Of a stretch of DNA of 64,000 bases, positions 15,584-24,411 are shown piece after piece (positions within the stretch are counted from its first letter, which is position 1; each line of letters starts with the position of its first letter). Origin of the DNA: Pannonibacter phragmitetus DSM 14782. Its GTDB lineage: Bacteria; Pseudomonadota; Alphaproteobacteria; Rhizobiales; Stappiaceae. The stretch is taken from positions 124,001 through 188,000 of the forward strand of contig NZ_KB908215.1 in assembly GCF_000382365.1 (NCBI RefSeq). Reading direction: 5' to 3'. A model generated the notes under the pieces. It did not search any database and was not told the origin of the DNA. It saw nothing but the letters and a program-made list of their open reading frames with translations. The translations under genes were made by a program, and so were the position numbers.

Positions 15584-18184
15584 TCAGGCTTGTTCTTCCC
15601 TGTTGTCCTGCCGGACGGTCCGGCCCTGATCCATGATCACGGCCTGATCGAATTCAATAGCTATGTCAGCGTGCGCCGTTCCGAACAGTACCGTACGGCC
15701 CGCAAGGATCTCCCGCAATATGCGGCGCAACTGTTTGTCATCCTCGCCGGGACCTGCGGCGATATCGTCGAGAATGGTGACTGGCGCATTCTTTAGCAGG
15801 CCTCTGACGAGTGCAAGCTTGCGGCGCTGGCCCGCGGACAGGCGCGAGCCGCTGACACCCACGTGATAATCGAACCCTGTGAAGATGATCGGCTCGCGCA
15901 GCCCCTCCTCCTCCACAACCTGCCGCACCAGCGCATCAATCCGCTGGCGCGCGTCACGTCTGTCGAGACGGGCGCGGCCGAAGAGCAGATTGTCCTCGAT
16001 GCTGAGAGGGGGCAGATAGACGGCCGGATCAACCGCAATGAAATTGCGGCTGCCTTCCACCACCTTGTGCCGGAAGTCGCGCCGGGCCTCGACCACCTTC
16101 GCCCGCATGTCCTCGTCCAGAACGCCCAGGCGGTGCCGGGCAGGAATGAGACGGAAGGCCAGCGTCACAAGGCGTGCCCGGTCGGCTGGCGTGATCGTGT
16201 TCTTCAGCGCCTCGGAGCGGAAGGCCCGCACGATCCGGTCGAACTCGGGCAGATCATCTTGCGTGATGAAGGAATAAGTGCTGAGAAGCCCTGAATCGCC
16301 GCTGACATTGGCAAAAAGCTCCACCATCGTCTCGGCAATGCGCAGGCCCAGCAACTGCAGCTTGGTCTCCAATCCGGTGTCAGACAGGAACTGCTTGACC
16401 TCCGGCATCGACGGCATCTGGTCCATCATCACATTGGGATCAGACGGCACGGCAAAGAAAAGGTTCTCGGCCAGCGAGGCATTCTGGTTGAAGGCGTTGA
16501 CGTCCCACAGTTCAACCAGAGCGGCGATACGGCCATCCTCGGCAATACGTTCGCCAATGCGGGCACGCACCGCCAGGATGCGCTCGATAAAAACCGGATC
16601 GCGCGCCGGATCAAAGCGGGACTGGAGCCCAAGACGGTAGATGTCTCCCTCCATCCCCGCCGCCGACAGCAGCGCCAGCGCCAGAACGTCAAGATCGTTC
16701 CTGGATGCAACACCCGCCGCCCGCAGATCCTCCCAGGTGGCGTGAATGTCATGCAGCGGATTGCGGGTCTCCCGCGCCTCGCGCATCGCCCGCAGGAAAC
16801 TGTCGAGATCCTTGCCCGTGCGCTGCACCTCGTTCTGTGGCCGGTGCTTCAGTCCATAGAAGAGATTGTCGCGGATGGTGCCGGTCCAGATATGCACAGC
16901 GCCGCCCACATAGGCGATTTCCCGGCCGAGAGTTGCCTCCCCCAGCTTCTCCAGATCATGACCGCCGATCTCCACCCGGCCCGAAGTAGGGCTCACAAGC
17001 CCTGCCGCCAATTGCAGCACTTCAGAGCGGCCGGAGCCATCGCCGCCGATAACGGCACAATGGGTGCCTTCCGGCACATCGAGAGAAACACCGAAAACTT
17101 CCTGCCCTGCCGCGCCGCCGGAGAAGCTGACATTGTGCATCTCGAGTGCACCCGTGAGCGTGGTGCGCTCATCCCCCACCAGCCGCTCGACAGGATAAAT
17201 GTCGGCGGCATCAAAGTTCTCCACCACTGTCTGGTACTTCACCTGCACGTCGGCGACGAGCTGGTAATAGGCCAGCAGTTCCTTCCAGGGGCCGGCCAGA
17301 TCCTTGTAGGCGGCGATCACCGCCAGCAGCGCACCGATGCTGAGATTGCCCTGGATGACCAGATAGCCGCCGATCAGATAGAAGAAGAACGGCGTCAGCT
17401 GGTTCATGAAATTATTCACGAACTTGATGAAATACTTCCGATTGTAGATCTCGTAGCGGATCTTGAAATTTTCATAGAGCCGGTCAGCAATATCGGCAGA
17501 ATGCAGCGCCGAAGTATCATTCGCATGTATCTCGTGAACACCAGTAATCGCCTCACCCAGCTTGTCGGAAATAACGCGAACATTTTTCACTCGCTGACGC
17601 GACAGCAGAACCACCTTCTTCTGCAGCTTGGGAATGATATAGGCCTGCAGCGGATAGGAGCTGACGGCGGCAAGCCCAAGCAGCGGGTCCTGCATGAAGA
17701 TGAAGCCGACCTGCACCACAAGAAGGCCGCCCTGATAGGCAGGCAGCGCGATGGCATCGCCGACGAAGCCGCCGACATCCTCCACCTCTGCGGTGATCAT
17801 GGGGATGATCTCGCCGGAGCTCACCTTGCGGAAATGCGGCAGGCGGAACCTGAGCACACGTTGAAAAAGCTCGAAGCGCAGGCGGCGCAGCATGCGCTCG
17901 CCCAGCCGTCCCTTGTAGACGTTGATCCAGAGCTTCAGCCCGTTGCTGACGACAACGAGGGCAAGAAACGTGATGCAGAGCAGGAAAAGATAGGAGATCT
18001 GATCAAATTCAAATCCCTGCATTTCCCTTGGGAAACCGTCGCCCTGCACAGCATCGTTGACGATCTGCTTGGGAAGCTCCAGCAGGATGTAGCTTATCGG
18101 GTAAGACAGGACCGTGAGAAAAAGAATGAAGAGCTGCTGCCGCGCACTGAACTTCCAGATGAAGCGAAAAAGGCTTTTTTCCAT
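15584..18184 (-). CDS. ABC exporter-like protein with divergent, expanded nucleotide-binding domain
   Basis: This 866-residue protein has an N-terminal ABC exporter transmembrane domain (about residues 1-315, several hydrophobic helices) and one nucleotide-binding domain from about 345 to the end. The Walker A is GGDGSGRS (380-387), with Arg at the usual Lys. The Q-loop position reads YVGGAV (425-430), without Gln. The signature is LSAGQ (782-786), Walker B is VTILDD (802-807, Asp instead of Glu), and His838 remains. About 300 extra residues sit between the Q-loop region and the signature, where normally about 60-80 are found. Three similar segments ending N-L-(F/L)-(F/Y) occur at 436-444, 570-578 and 728-736. 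Transport of a glycan or lipid-linked glycan is inferred from the divergent glycosyltransferases; slow or no ATP hydrolysis is possible. Confidence 0.8.
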   Translation of the reverse strand: MEKSLFRFIWKFSARQQLFILFLTVLSYPISYILLELPKQIVNDAVQGDGFPREMQGFEFDQISYLFLLCITFLALVVVSNGLKLWINVYKGRLGERMLRRLRFELFQRVLRFRLPHFRKVSSGEIIPMITAEVEDVGGFVGDAIALPAYQGGLLVVQVGFIFMQDPLLGLAAVSSYPLQAYIIPKLQKKVVLLSRQRVKNVRVISDKLGEAITGVHEIHANDTSALHSADIADRLYENFKIRYEIYNRKYFIKFVNNFMNQLTPFFFYLIGGYLVIQGNLSIGALLAVIAAYKDLAGPWKELLAYYQLVADVQVKYQTVVENFDAADIYPVERLVGDERTTLTGALEMHNVSFSGGAAGQEVFGVSLDVPEGTHCAVIGGDGSGRSEVLQLAAGLVSPTSGRVEIGGHDLEKLGEATLGREIAYVGGAVHIWTGTIRDNLFYGLKHRPQNEVQRTGKDLDSFLRAMREARETRNPLHDIHATWEDLRAAGVASRNDLDVLALALLSAAGMEGDIYRLGLQSRFDPARDPVFIERILAVRARIGERIAEDGRIAALVELWDVNAFNQNASLAENLFFAVPSDPNVMMDQMPSMPEVKQFLSDTGLETKLQLLGLRIAETMVELFANVSGDSGLLSTYSFITQDDLPEFDRIVRAFRSEALKNTITPADRARLVTLAFRLIPARHRLGVLDEDMRAKVVEARRDFRHKVVEGSRNFIAVDPAVYLPPLSIEDNLLFGRARLDRRDARQRIDALVRQVVEEEGLREPIIFTGFDYHVGVSGSRLSAGQRRKLALVRGLLKNAPVTILDDIAAGPGEDDKQLRRILREILAGRTVLFGTAHADIAIEFDQAVIMDQGRTVRQDNREEQA

Positions 18185-18232
18185 AGTGAAGTCCAGTCTG
18201 GCGAAACTGCTGCCATCCTTGTACTGGTATGA

Positions 18233-18254
18233 CGTTGCCAGTTAACTCGCAACG
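18233..18254. promoter_or_regulatory. 22-bp near-perfect palindrome between the two divergent glycan-cluster operons
   Basis: The left arm CGTTGCCAGTT (18233-18243) and right arm AACTCGCAACG (18244-18254) are reverse complements at 10 of 11 positions. It lies 49 bp upstream of the ABC gene start in the 234-bp divergent region, an ideal place for an operator controlling both operons. The binding protein is unknown; no regulator gene lies in the cluster. Confidence 0.6.
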
Positions 18255-18418
18255 CCGGATATGCCATAGAGGCAGAAAGTTTTTCTGATCCGCCCCAAAA
18301 CTGCCGGAATTCAAGAGAGCAAAGTGCAGGACGGACAGGGACCGGCTTCGGGCCGGAGCGGCTGACGCAAAGAATAGCCGCGACAGAGACACAAGACGGG
18401 GCATGCACGCGGGGGCAC

Positions 18419-19633
18419 ATGAAGTCCGAATCGCCACGAATCCTGATCTACAGCCATGACTCCTTTGGTCTCGGCCACCTGCGCCGGTGCCGCGCCATCG
18501 CGCAGTCGCTGGTCGGCAAGTTCGATACGCTGTCGGTCCTGATTCTTTCCGGCTCGCCCATCATCGGCAGCTTCGAGTTCCGCTCCCGGGTGGATTTTGT
18601 GCGCATTCCCGGCGTGATCAAGCTGCGCAACGGGGAGTACACGTCCCTGTCGCTGCATCTCAACATCGACCACACGCTTGAGATCCGCTCCTCCATCATC
18701 GAGCATACGGCGCAGGTCTTTGCCCCTGACATTTTCATCGTCGACAAGGAGCCGCTCGGCCTGCGCGGCGAGGTGGTGGGCACGCTGGAAATGCTGAAGA
18801 AGACCGGCACCCGGCTGGTGCTCGGCCTGCGCGACGTGATGGACGATCCACAGATGCTGCAGCAGGAGTGGGAGCGCAAGAACGTGCATCCCGCCCTTGA
18901 AGAGCTTTACGACGAGCTGTGGGTCTATGGCCCGGAGGGCATGTGCGATCCGCTGGCCGGGATCGACCTGCCGCAATCCGTCTTCGACAAGATGCTCTAC
19001 ACCGGCTTCCTGCGCCGCGAGATGCCCAAGGGCGCAAAACTGTCCGAACCCCTGCCCTTTGGCGATGAGCCCTTCATTCTGGTCACGCCCGGCGGTGGTG
19101 GTGACGGGGTGGAAATGGTGGACTGGGTGATGCGGGCGTATGAATCGCACGGGCGGCCGCTGTTTCCGGCCCTGATCGTGCTTGGCCCCTTCATGCCGGC
19201 GGCGGCCGTGGCCGATTTCATGGCACGCGCCGAACATCTGCGCGACGTGCATATCATGCGCTTCACGCCGCAGATCGAGCCTTACCTTCAGGCGGCAACG
19301 GCCATTGTCGGCATGGGCGGCTACAACACCTTCTGCGAGATCCTGTCCTTCGACAAGCCGACCCTGCTGGTGCCGCGCATCATCCCGCGCCGCGAACAGG
19401 CCATCCGGGCTGGACAAGCCGAGGAGAAGGGCCTGCTGACGGTGCTGCCGATCGAGCGTTATCCGGAGGTCGAGCCCATGCTGAATGCGCTCGCTGCCCT
19501 GCCCGGCCAGGCCCGCCCGTCCATGGCAGGTGTTGACAACCTTCTCGGCGGTATCGAGGTGATCGAGACACGCGTCGAGCAAATCCTGTCTACCCGCCCC
19601 CGCTTCCAGCAGCCGCGCCGCTCCGCCGTCTGA
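18419..19633 (+). CDS. glycosyltransferase, MurG/COG4671-like (first gene of glycan operon)
   Basis: This 404-residue GT-B fold protein starts PRILIYSHDSFGLGHLRRCR, typical of the COG4671 group of predicted glycosyltransferases. The C-terminal domain has the nucleotide-sugar-binding region ILVTPGGGGDGVEMVDWVM and IVGMGGYNTFCEILSFDKP, which parallels the donor-binding loop of MurG and UDP-glycosyltransferases. It has no transmembrane segment or signal peptide and probably works at the cytoplasmic face of the membrane. It begins a tightly packed rightward operon of five genes and is divergent from the ABC exporter. Sugar donor and acceptor are unknown. Confidence 0.82.
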   Translation: MKSESPRILIYSHDSFGLGHLRRCRAIAQSLVGKFDTLSVLILSGSPIIGSFEFRSRVDFVRIPGVIKLRNGEYTSLSLHLNIDHTLEIRSSIIEHTAQVFAPDIFIVDKEPLGLRGEVVGTLEMLKKTGTRLVLGLRDVMDDPQMLQQEWERKNVHPALEELYDELWVYGPEGMCDPLAGIDLPQSVFDKMLYTGFLRREMPKGAKLSEPLPFGDEPFILVTPGGGGDGVEMVDWVMRAYESHGRPLFPALIVLGPFMPAAAVADFMARAEHLRDVHIMRFTPQIEPYLQAATAIVGMGGYNTFCEILSFDKPTLLVPRIIPRREQAIRAGQAEEKGLLTVLPIERYPEVEPMLNALAALPGQARPSMAGVDNLLGGIEVIETRVEQILSTRPRFQQPRRSAV

Positions 19634-19669
19634 GCGCGCCCTTTCAGATCAAGACCAGAGGCCTCTCCC

Positions 19670-20890
19670 ATGTCCCGCATTGCTGTTGTCGTGAAAGGCT
19701 ATCCGCGCCTGTCGGAAACCTTCATCGCGCAGGAAATCCTCGGGCTGGAGCGCCGGGGCATCGGCCAGCTGATCGTGGCGCTGCGCAAGCCCTACGACCC
19801 CTTCATTCACGAGCTGCACAGGCAGATCAGCGCCGAAGTGCTCTATTTGCCGGAATATCTGAAGGACGATCCGAAGCGCGTCGCCCGCGCCCGCCGCTGG
19901 GCGGAGCAGCAGCCAACCTACGCTGCCGCCCGCGCCCTGTTCGAGGCGGATCTGAAACATGAAAGCAACGCCGGCCGGCACCGGCGCTGGGGCCAGGCCT
20001 GCGTCTTCGCCCATGAACTGCCGGAAGACGTGACGTGGATCCACACCCACTATCTGCATACGCCCTGTTCGGTGGCGCGCTATGCGGCGCATCTGTCCGG
20101 GCGCGGCTGGTCCTTCTCGGCCCATGCCAAGGACATCTGGACGAGCCCGGAATGGGAGTTGCGCACGAAGCTGGATGACGCCGCCTGGGGCGTGACCTGC
20201 ACCTCCGTGAATGTGGATTATCTGCGCAGCCTCTCCGCCGACCCTGCCAAGGTGGAGCTGGTTTATCACGGGCTGGATTTCACCGGCTTTCCCGAACCCT
20301 CGGGCCGCCCCTCCACCCGTGATGGCAGCGGCGAGCCGGTGCGGCTTCTCTCCGTTGGCCGGGCTGTGGCGAAGAAGGGTTATGACGATCTTCTGTCCGC
20401 CCTCGCCCGCCTGCCGCAGGAGCTGAACTGGCACTTCACCCATATCGGTGGCGGCGAACTGTCCGACACACTCAAGGCGCAGGCAGACAAGCTCGGCCTT
20501 TCCGCCCGCATCACCTGGATGGGCGCGCGCCCGCGTGAGGAGGTGATTGCCGCTTCTCTCGACGCTGACCTCTTCGTGCTGCCTTCCAAGGTGACGAAAA
20601 GCGGCGACCGGGATGGCCTGCCCAACGTGCTGATGGAAGCCCAGTCCATGGGCCTGTGCTGCCTGTCCACCGCCGTATCCGCCATTCCGGAGCTGATCGA
20701 CAACGGCGAGACCGGCATTCTGGTGCCCCCGGCTGATCCCGCAGCACTGGCAGAAGCGATGGCACGGCTGATCACCACGCCCGCCCTGCGTGATGAACTC
20801 GGCCTTGCTGCCTCGCGCAAGGTGCGGGCCGAATTTGCCACCGCGCCGGGGCTGGACCGGCTGGCGGTGAAGTTCAAGGCGCTGGTCTGA
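19670..20890 (+). CDS. glycosyltransferase family 4 protein
   Basis: This 406-residue GT-B glycosyltransferase has an N-terminal acceptor domain (MSRIAVVVKGYPRLSETFIA, as in colanic acid and lipopolysaccharide GT4 enzymes, then FSAHAKDIWTSPEWELR). Its GT4 donor domain begins RLLSVGRAVAKKGYDDLLSA and ends with the E-x7-E region VLMEAQSMGLCCLSTAVSAI and the loop NGETGILVPPADPAALAEAM. It retains the canonical residues for nucleotide-sugar binding. It is second in the operon, 36 bp after the first gene and 4 bp before the next. Confidence 0.9.
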   Translation: MSRIAVVVKGYPRLSETFIAQEILGLERRGIGQLIVALRKPYDPFIHELHRQISAEVLYLPEYLKDDPKRVARARRWAEQQPTYAAARALFEADLKHESNAGRHRRWGQACVFAHELPEDVTWIHTHYLHTPCSVARYAAHLSGRGWSFSAHAKDIWTSPEWELRTKLDDAAWGVTCTSVNVDYLRSLSADPAKVELVYHGLDFTGFPEPSGRPSTRDGSGEPVRLLSVGRAVAKKGYDDLLSALARLPQELNWHFTHIGGGELSDTLKAQADKLGLSARITWMGARPREEVIAASLDADLFVLPSKVTKSGDRDGLPNVLMEAQSMGLCCLSTAVSAIPELIDNGETGILVPPADPAALAEAMARLITTPALRDELGLAASRKVRAEFATAPGLDRLAVKFKALV

Positions 20891-20894
20891 CGGG

Positions 20895-22004
20895 ATGCGC
20901 GCCGCCTTCTACGCGCCGATGAAACCTGCCGATGATCCGGTGCCCTCCGGCGACCGGACCTTTGCGCAGCTCATCCTGCGGGCGCTGGAGACGGGCGGCC
21001 ATGACACCCGCGTGGCCAGCCGGCTGAAGACCTGGCGCGCTGCGCCTCAGGAACTGCCGGACGCCCATGCGGCGGCAAAGGCAGAGGCGGGGCGGATCAT
21101 CGGCGGCTGGGAAGCGGATGGCTGGCGCCCGGAAGTGTGGGTGACCTATCACCTCTACCACAAGGCCCCGGACTGGATCGGGCCTGCGGTGGCGGACCAT
21201 TTCGCGATCCCCTACGTGGTGCTGGAAGCCAGCCGCGCACCCAAGCGCCAGACCGGCCCCTGGGCCTTCGGCTTTGCCGCTGCCGATGCGGCGCTTCAGC
21301 GCGCTGACGCGGTGGGTGCGATCCACCGGGCCGATGCGGGCTGCCTTGAGCCGGTGCTGGCGCAGGATGTGCTGCATCTCTTCCCGCCGTTCCTCGATGC
21401 AGCACCGTTCCTGAAAGCCCGTCCTGTCCGGCCCGGAGAAGGCCCCGTGCGGCTGCTGGCTGTGGGCATGATGCGCCCCGGCGACAAGGAAGCCTCCTAC
21501 AAGGTGCTGGCTGCGGCACTGGCGCAGCTGATGGATCTCGACTGGGAGCTGACCCTTGTTGGCGATGGCCCCTCCCGCGAAGTTTTAGAGCCGCTGTTTC
21601 CCGCTGCCCGCAGCCGCTTCGCCGGGGCCCTGCCGCCCGAAGCGCTGCCGCAACAATATCTCTGCCATGACGTGTTCGTCTGGCCGGCCATCCGCGAGGC
21701 TTTCGGCTTCGTCTTTCTCGAAGCGCAGGCCAGCGGCTTGGCCGTTGCGGGCGGCGCCACCTTTGGCGTGCCGGATATCGTCGAGGATGGCAAAACCGGG
21801 CTTCTCTCGCCGGAAGGCGATGCAGGCGCCCTTGCCGCCAGCCTGCGCCGCCTGATCCTGAGCCGGGACATGCGGCTTGCCATGGGCGAGGCAGCACGCG
21901 CCCATATTCTCGCCCGGCATGATCTCACCGCAGGCGCAGCACGGCTTGATGCCCTTCTCCATGCGGCGCAAAAGCATTATCTGGGTGTGAGGACAAGACC
22001 TTGA
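20895..22004 (+). CDS. glycosyltransferase family 4-like protein
   Basis: This 369-residue GT-B fold protein has a less typical N-terminal domain (MRAAFYAPMKPADDPVPSGD) and a clear GT4-type C-terminal domain. The latter includes RLLAVGMMRPGDKEASYKVL, FVWPAIREAFGFVFLEAQAS (E-x7-E) and FGVPDIVEDGKTGLLSPEGD. It probably adds another sugar to the product of this operon. Its TGA overlaps the ATG of the next gene, so translation is coupled. Confidence 0.88.
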   Translation: MRAAFYAPMKPADDPVPSGDRTFAQLILRALETGGHDTRVASRLKTWRAAPQELPDAHAAAKAEAGRIIGGWEADGWRPEVWVTYHLYHKAPDWIGPAVADHFAIPYVVLEASRAPKRQTGPWAFGFAAADAALQRADAVGAIHRADAGCLEPVLAQDVLHLFPPFLDAAPFLKARPVRPGEGPVRLLAVGMMRPGDKEASYKVLAAALAQLMDLDWELTLVGDGPSREVLEPLFPAARSRFAGALPPEALPQQYLCHDVFVWPAIREAFGFVFLEAQASGLAVAGGATFGVPDIVEDGKTGLLSPEGDAGALAASLRRLILSRDMRLAMGEAARAHILARHDLTAGAARLDALLHAAQKHYLGVRTRP

Positions 22005-23176
22005 TGACCAGCACATCCACCCGCCCCCTGCACGCCTTCATCCATGTTCAGCACCTCCTCGGCACCGGCCATGCGGTGCGGGCGGCCGCCATCGGACAGG
22101 CGCTGGCCGCACGCGGCGTGGACGTGACGCTGGCGACCGGCAATATTCTGCCGCCGACGCTGGATGTTTCCGGCCTCACCGTCATCGCCCTGCCGCCGGT
22201 GCGCAGCCCCGATGCGGTGTTCAACCGGCTGGTGACGCCGGAAGGCGTTGACATTGACGCGGCCTGGATGACCCGCCGGGCAGAGGCCACGATGACGGCC
22301 TTCACGGCCCGCCCGGTGGATATTCTCCTGACCGAAACCTATCCCTTCGGCCGCCGCCAGTTTGAGTTCGAGCTGGCGCCGCTCCTTGCCCATGCCCGTG
22401 CATTGCCGGAGCGCCCGCTGACCGCCAGTTCCATCCGCGACATTCTGGTGCGCAAGCAGCAGCTCTGGAAGGAAGAGTGGATGGCGGATCAGGCGCTTGC
22501 CTCCTATGACCGGGTGCTGGTCCATTCCGATCCGGATTTCGTCGAGCTGGGCGACAGCTTCCCCTTCGCGGGCCGCATCACCCATCTGGTGCGCTACACC
22601 GGCTATGTCAGCACGGACGGGCGGCCCGAGGCCCCCGGCGAGGATGGAAAGGACGAGGTGATCCTCTCCTGCGGCGGCGGAGCCGTCTCTGCCGCGCTGA
22701 TCGAGGCTGCCCTTGGCGCCCGTCTCCTCTCTACCCGCGCCGGTGATACCCGCTGGCGTCTGCTGGTGGGCCACGACGTGGAGGCGGAAGCCTTCGCCTC
22801 CTATGTGGAGCGCGCGCCGGAGGGCGTGATCGTGGAGCGGGCACGGCGGGATTTCCCGAACCTTCTCGCCCGCGCAAGACTGTCCGTCAGTCAGGCGGGC
22901 TACAATACGGTGCTCGATATCCTTCGGGCAGGCGTGCCGAGCGTGCTCGTGCCCTTTGCGCAGGTGAAGGAGACCGAGCAGACCCAGCGCGCCGAAGCGC
23001 TGGCCGGCCACCGCCGCGCCGTCATGCTGGCCGAGAAGGACCTGTCCGCCGAAGCCCTTGCCCGGGCGGTGGATGAAGCCTTGTCCCTGCCCCATGCCGC
23101 CACCTCCGTGCGCCTTGGCGGCGCGGAGGCGAGCGCTGACATTCTCCTCAAGGATCTGGAAGAGTTCCGCAAATGA
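22004..23176 (+). CDS. glycosyltransferase, MurG/COG4671-like (second copy in operon)
   Basis: This 390-residue protein resembles the first glycosyltransferase of the operon in layout: the N-terminal IHVQHLLGTGHAVRAAAIGQ (gene one has SHDSFGLGHLRRCRAIAQ), a Gly-rich motif VILSCGGGAVSAALIEAAL and the donor loop SQAGYNTVLDILRAGVPSVL. The two may be distant paralogues adding similar sugars. The ATG at 22004 overlaps the preceding stop (TGATG), and its own stop overlaps the next start (ATGA). No membrane segment is seen. Confidence 0.82.
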   Translation: MTSTSTRPLHAFIHVQHLLGTGHAVRAAAIGQALAARGVDVTLATGNILPPTLDVSGLTVIALPPVRSPDAVFNRLVTPEGVDIDAAWMTRRAEATMTAFTARPVDILLTETYPFGRRQFEFELAPLLAHARALPERPLTASSIRDILVRKQQLWKEEWMADQALASYDRVLVHSDPDFVELGDSFPFAGRITHLVRYTGYVSTDGRPEAPGEDGKDEVILSCGGGAVSAALIEAALGARLLSTRAGDTRWRLLVGHDVEAEAFASYVERAPEGVIVERARRDFPNLLARARLSVSQAGYNTVLDILRAGVPSVLVPFAQVKETEQTQRAEALAGHRRAVMLAEKDLSAEALARAVDEALSLPHAATSVRLGGAEASADILLKDLEEFRK

Positions 23177-23931
23177 CGATTGAGCTTGCCGCGTTCCGGG
23201 ACAGCCTCAGGGCGCATCTCGACTGGTTTGCGGAGCGGGACCGGAAGGTGCGTTTCTGGTGGCGCGATGATGATGCCATTGAGCCCACGCCTGCGCTGGA
23301 GGCCATCCTTGGCCTTGCCCGCGCCCACAAGGTGCAGGTGGCCCTTGCCGTCATTCCCCGAAACGCGACGCAAGCGCTGGCGCAGCGGCTGGCGGAGGAT
23401 CCCCATGCCGTGGTGCTGCAGCATGGCTGGCAGCATCTCAACCATCAGCTCAAGAACCTGGGCGAGAAGGCCGCCGAGTTCGGCACGCGGCGGGACGAAG
23501 CGGAAGCGCTGGCGGAGTTGAAGGCCGGATACGAAAGGCTCGGCCAGCTGTTCGGGCCGCGTTTTGTGCCAGCCATGGTGCCGCCCTGGAACCGGATCGC
23601 TCCCGGCATCATCCGCATTCTGCCGGAGGCCGGGCTGACGGGCCTGACCACCTTCACTTGGCATTACCACGGGCCGCATGTGGTGCAGGCGCATGTGGAC
23701 ATCATCAAGTGGAAGAAGGACCGGCGCTTCATCGGCTGGGAAAGCGCCCGCGAACGGCTGGACCTTCAGCTTCTGCGGCGGCGCAACACGGACGGCGAAC
23801 CGCTGGGCATCCTTACCCATCACCTCGTTCACGATGAGGGGTGCCAGGCTTTTCTGGAGGAATTTCTCGCCATCGCCGCGCATCATCCGGGCGCAGAATG
23901 GCCGGACGTGCCCGGGCTTTTCCGGGAATAA
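23173..23931 (+). CDS. polysaccharide deacetylase family protein
   Basis: This 252-residue protein has the features of the NodB/polysaccharide deacetylase superfamily. An early Asp cluster (VRFWWRDDDAIEPT) for metal and base, QHGWQHLNHQ with metal-binding His, VPPWNRIAPGII, and a late ITHHLVHDEG-like His motif (LTHHLVHDE) are all visible. Such enzymes remove acetyl groups from amino sugars. No signal peptide is seen, so it may act in the cytoplasm on a lipid-linked or nucleotide-linked precursor. It ends the operon, and its stop is only 7 bp from the convergent zur stop, without a visible terminator. Confidence 0.85.
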   Translation: MTIELAAFRDSLRAHLDWFAERDRKVRFWWRDDDAIEPTPALEAILGLARAHKVQVALAVIPRNATQALAQRLAEDPHAVVLQHGWQHLNHQLKNLGEKAAEFGTRRDEAEALAELKAGYERLGQLFGPRFVPAMVPPWNRIAPGIIRILPEAGLTGLTTFTWHYHGPHVVQAHVDIIKWKKDRRFIGWESARERLDLQLLRRRNTDGEPLGILTHHLVHDEGCQAFLEEFLAIAAHHPGAEWPDVPGLFRE

Positions 23932-23938
23932 GCAAAAG

Positions 23939-24385
23939 TCACTGCGCGGCGGCAGCTTCCCGGCAGGTGCTGCAAAGGCCGCGCAGCTCGATCACGGTCT
24001 TGTGCAGGGCAAAGCCTTCGGCCTTGGCCCAGCCGCTGAGCCGCTTGGAGATCTCTTCATCGGCAAATTCGCTCACCGATCCGCAGGTTTCGCAGATGGC
24101 AAAAGCCGTGCTGGCGTGGTCCTCGCAGGAGGGATGGCGGCAGGCCACGAAGGCATTGAGGCTTTCCAGCCGGTGCACCATGCCCATTTCAACGAGCTTT
24201 TCCAGCGCCCGGTAGACCTGCAGCGGCGCCCGGAAGCCTTCCACCCGCAGCTTGTCGAGGATGGTATAGGCCGTCAGCGGTCCTTGCGCCTCTTCCAAAG
24301 CGCCGAACACGAGGTTCTGGTTGCGCGTCAGGCCGGAGCGGTCGTGGTGATGGTGGTGATGATGATGGTCGTGGTGGTCACTCAT
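23939..24385 (-). CDS. zur: zinc uptake regulator, Fur family (Zur)
   Basis: This 148-residue Fur-family repressor has an N-terminal winged helix (RNQNLVFGALEEAQGPLTAY, QVYRALEKLVEMGMVHRLES) and the two CxxC structural zinc motifs (CETCGSVSEF and CSTCRE), with ACRHPSCEDHASTAFAICE between. Zur binds DNA when zinc is bound and represses uptake genes. It is third after znuC and znuB in a leftward operon. An odd feature is the His-rich N-terminus: ten His within the first 14 residues, eight consecutive. Confidence 0.92.
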   Translation of the reverse strand: MSDHHDHHHHHHHHDRSGLTRNQNLVFGALEEAQGPLTAYTILDKLRVEGFRAPLQVYRALEKLVEMGMVHRLESLNAFVACRHPSCEDHASTAFAICETCGSVSEFADEEISKRLSGWAKAEGFALHKTVIELRGLCSTCREAAAAQ

Positions 24386-24411
24386 CGTCGTTTCCTTCTC
24401 TCAGCCGCCGG

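Noticed and set aside
16742-18232. Rightward frame of about 496 residues.
   Set aside because: Antisense to the ABC exporter-like gene.
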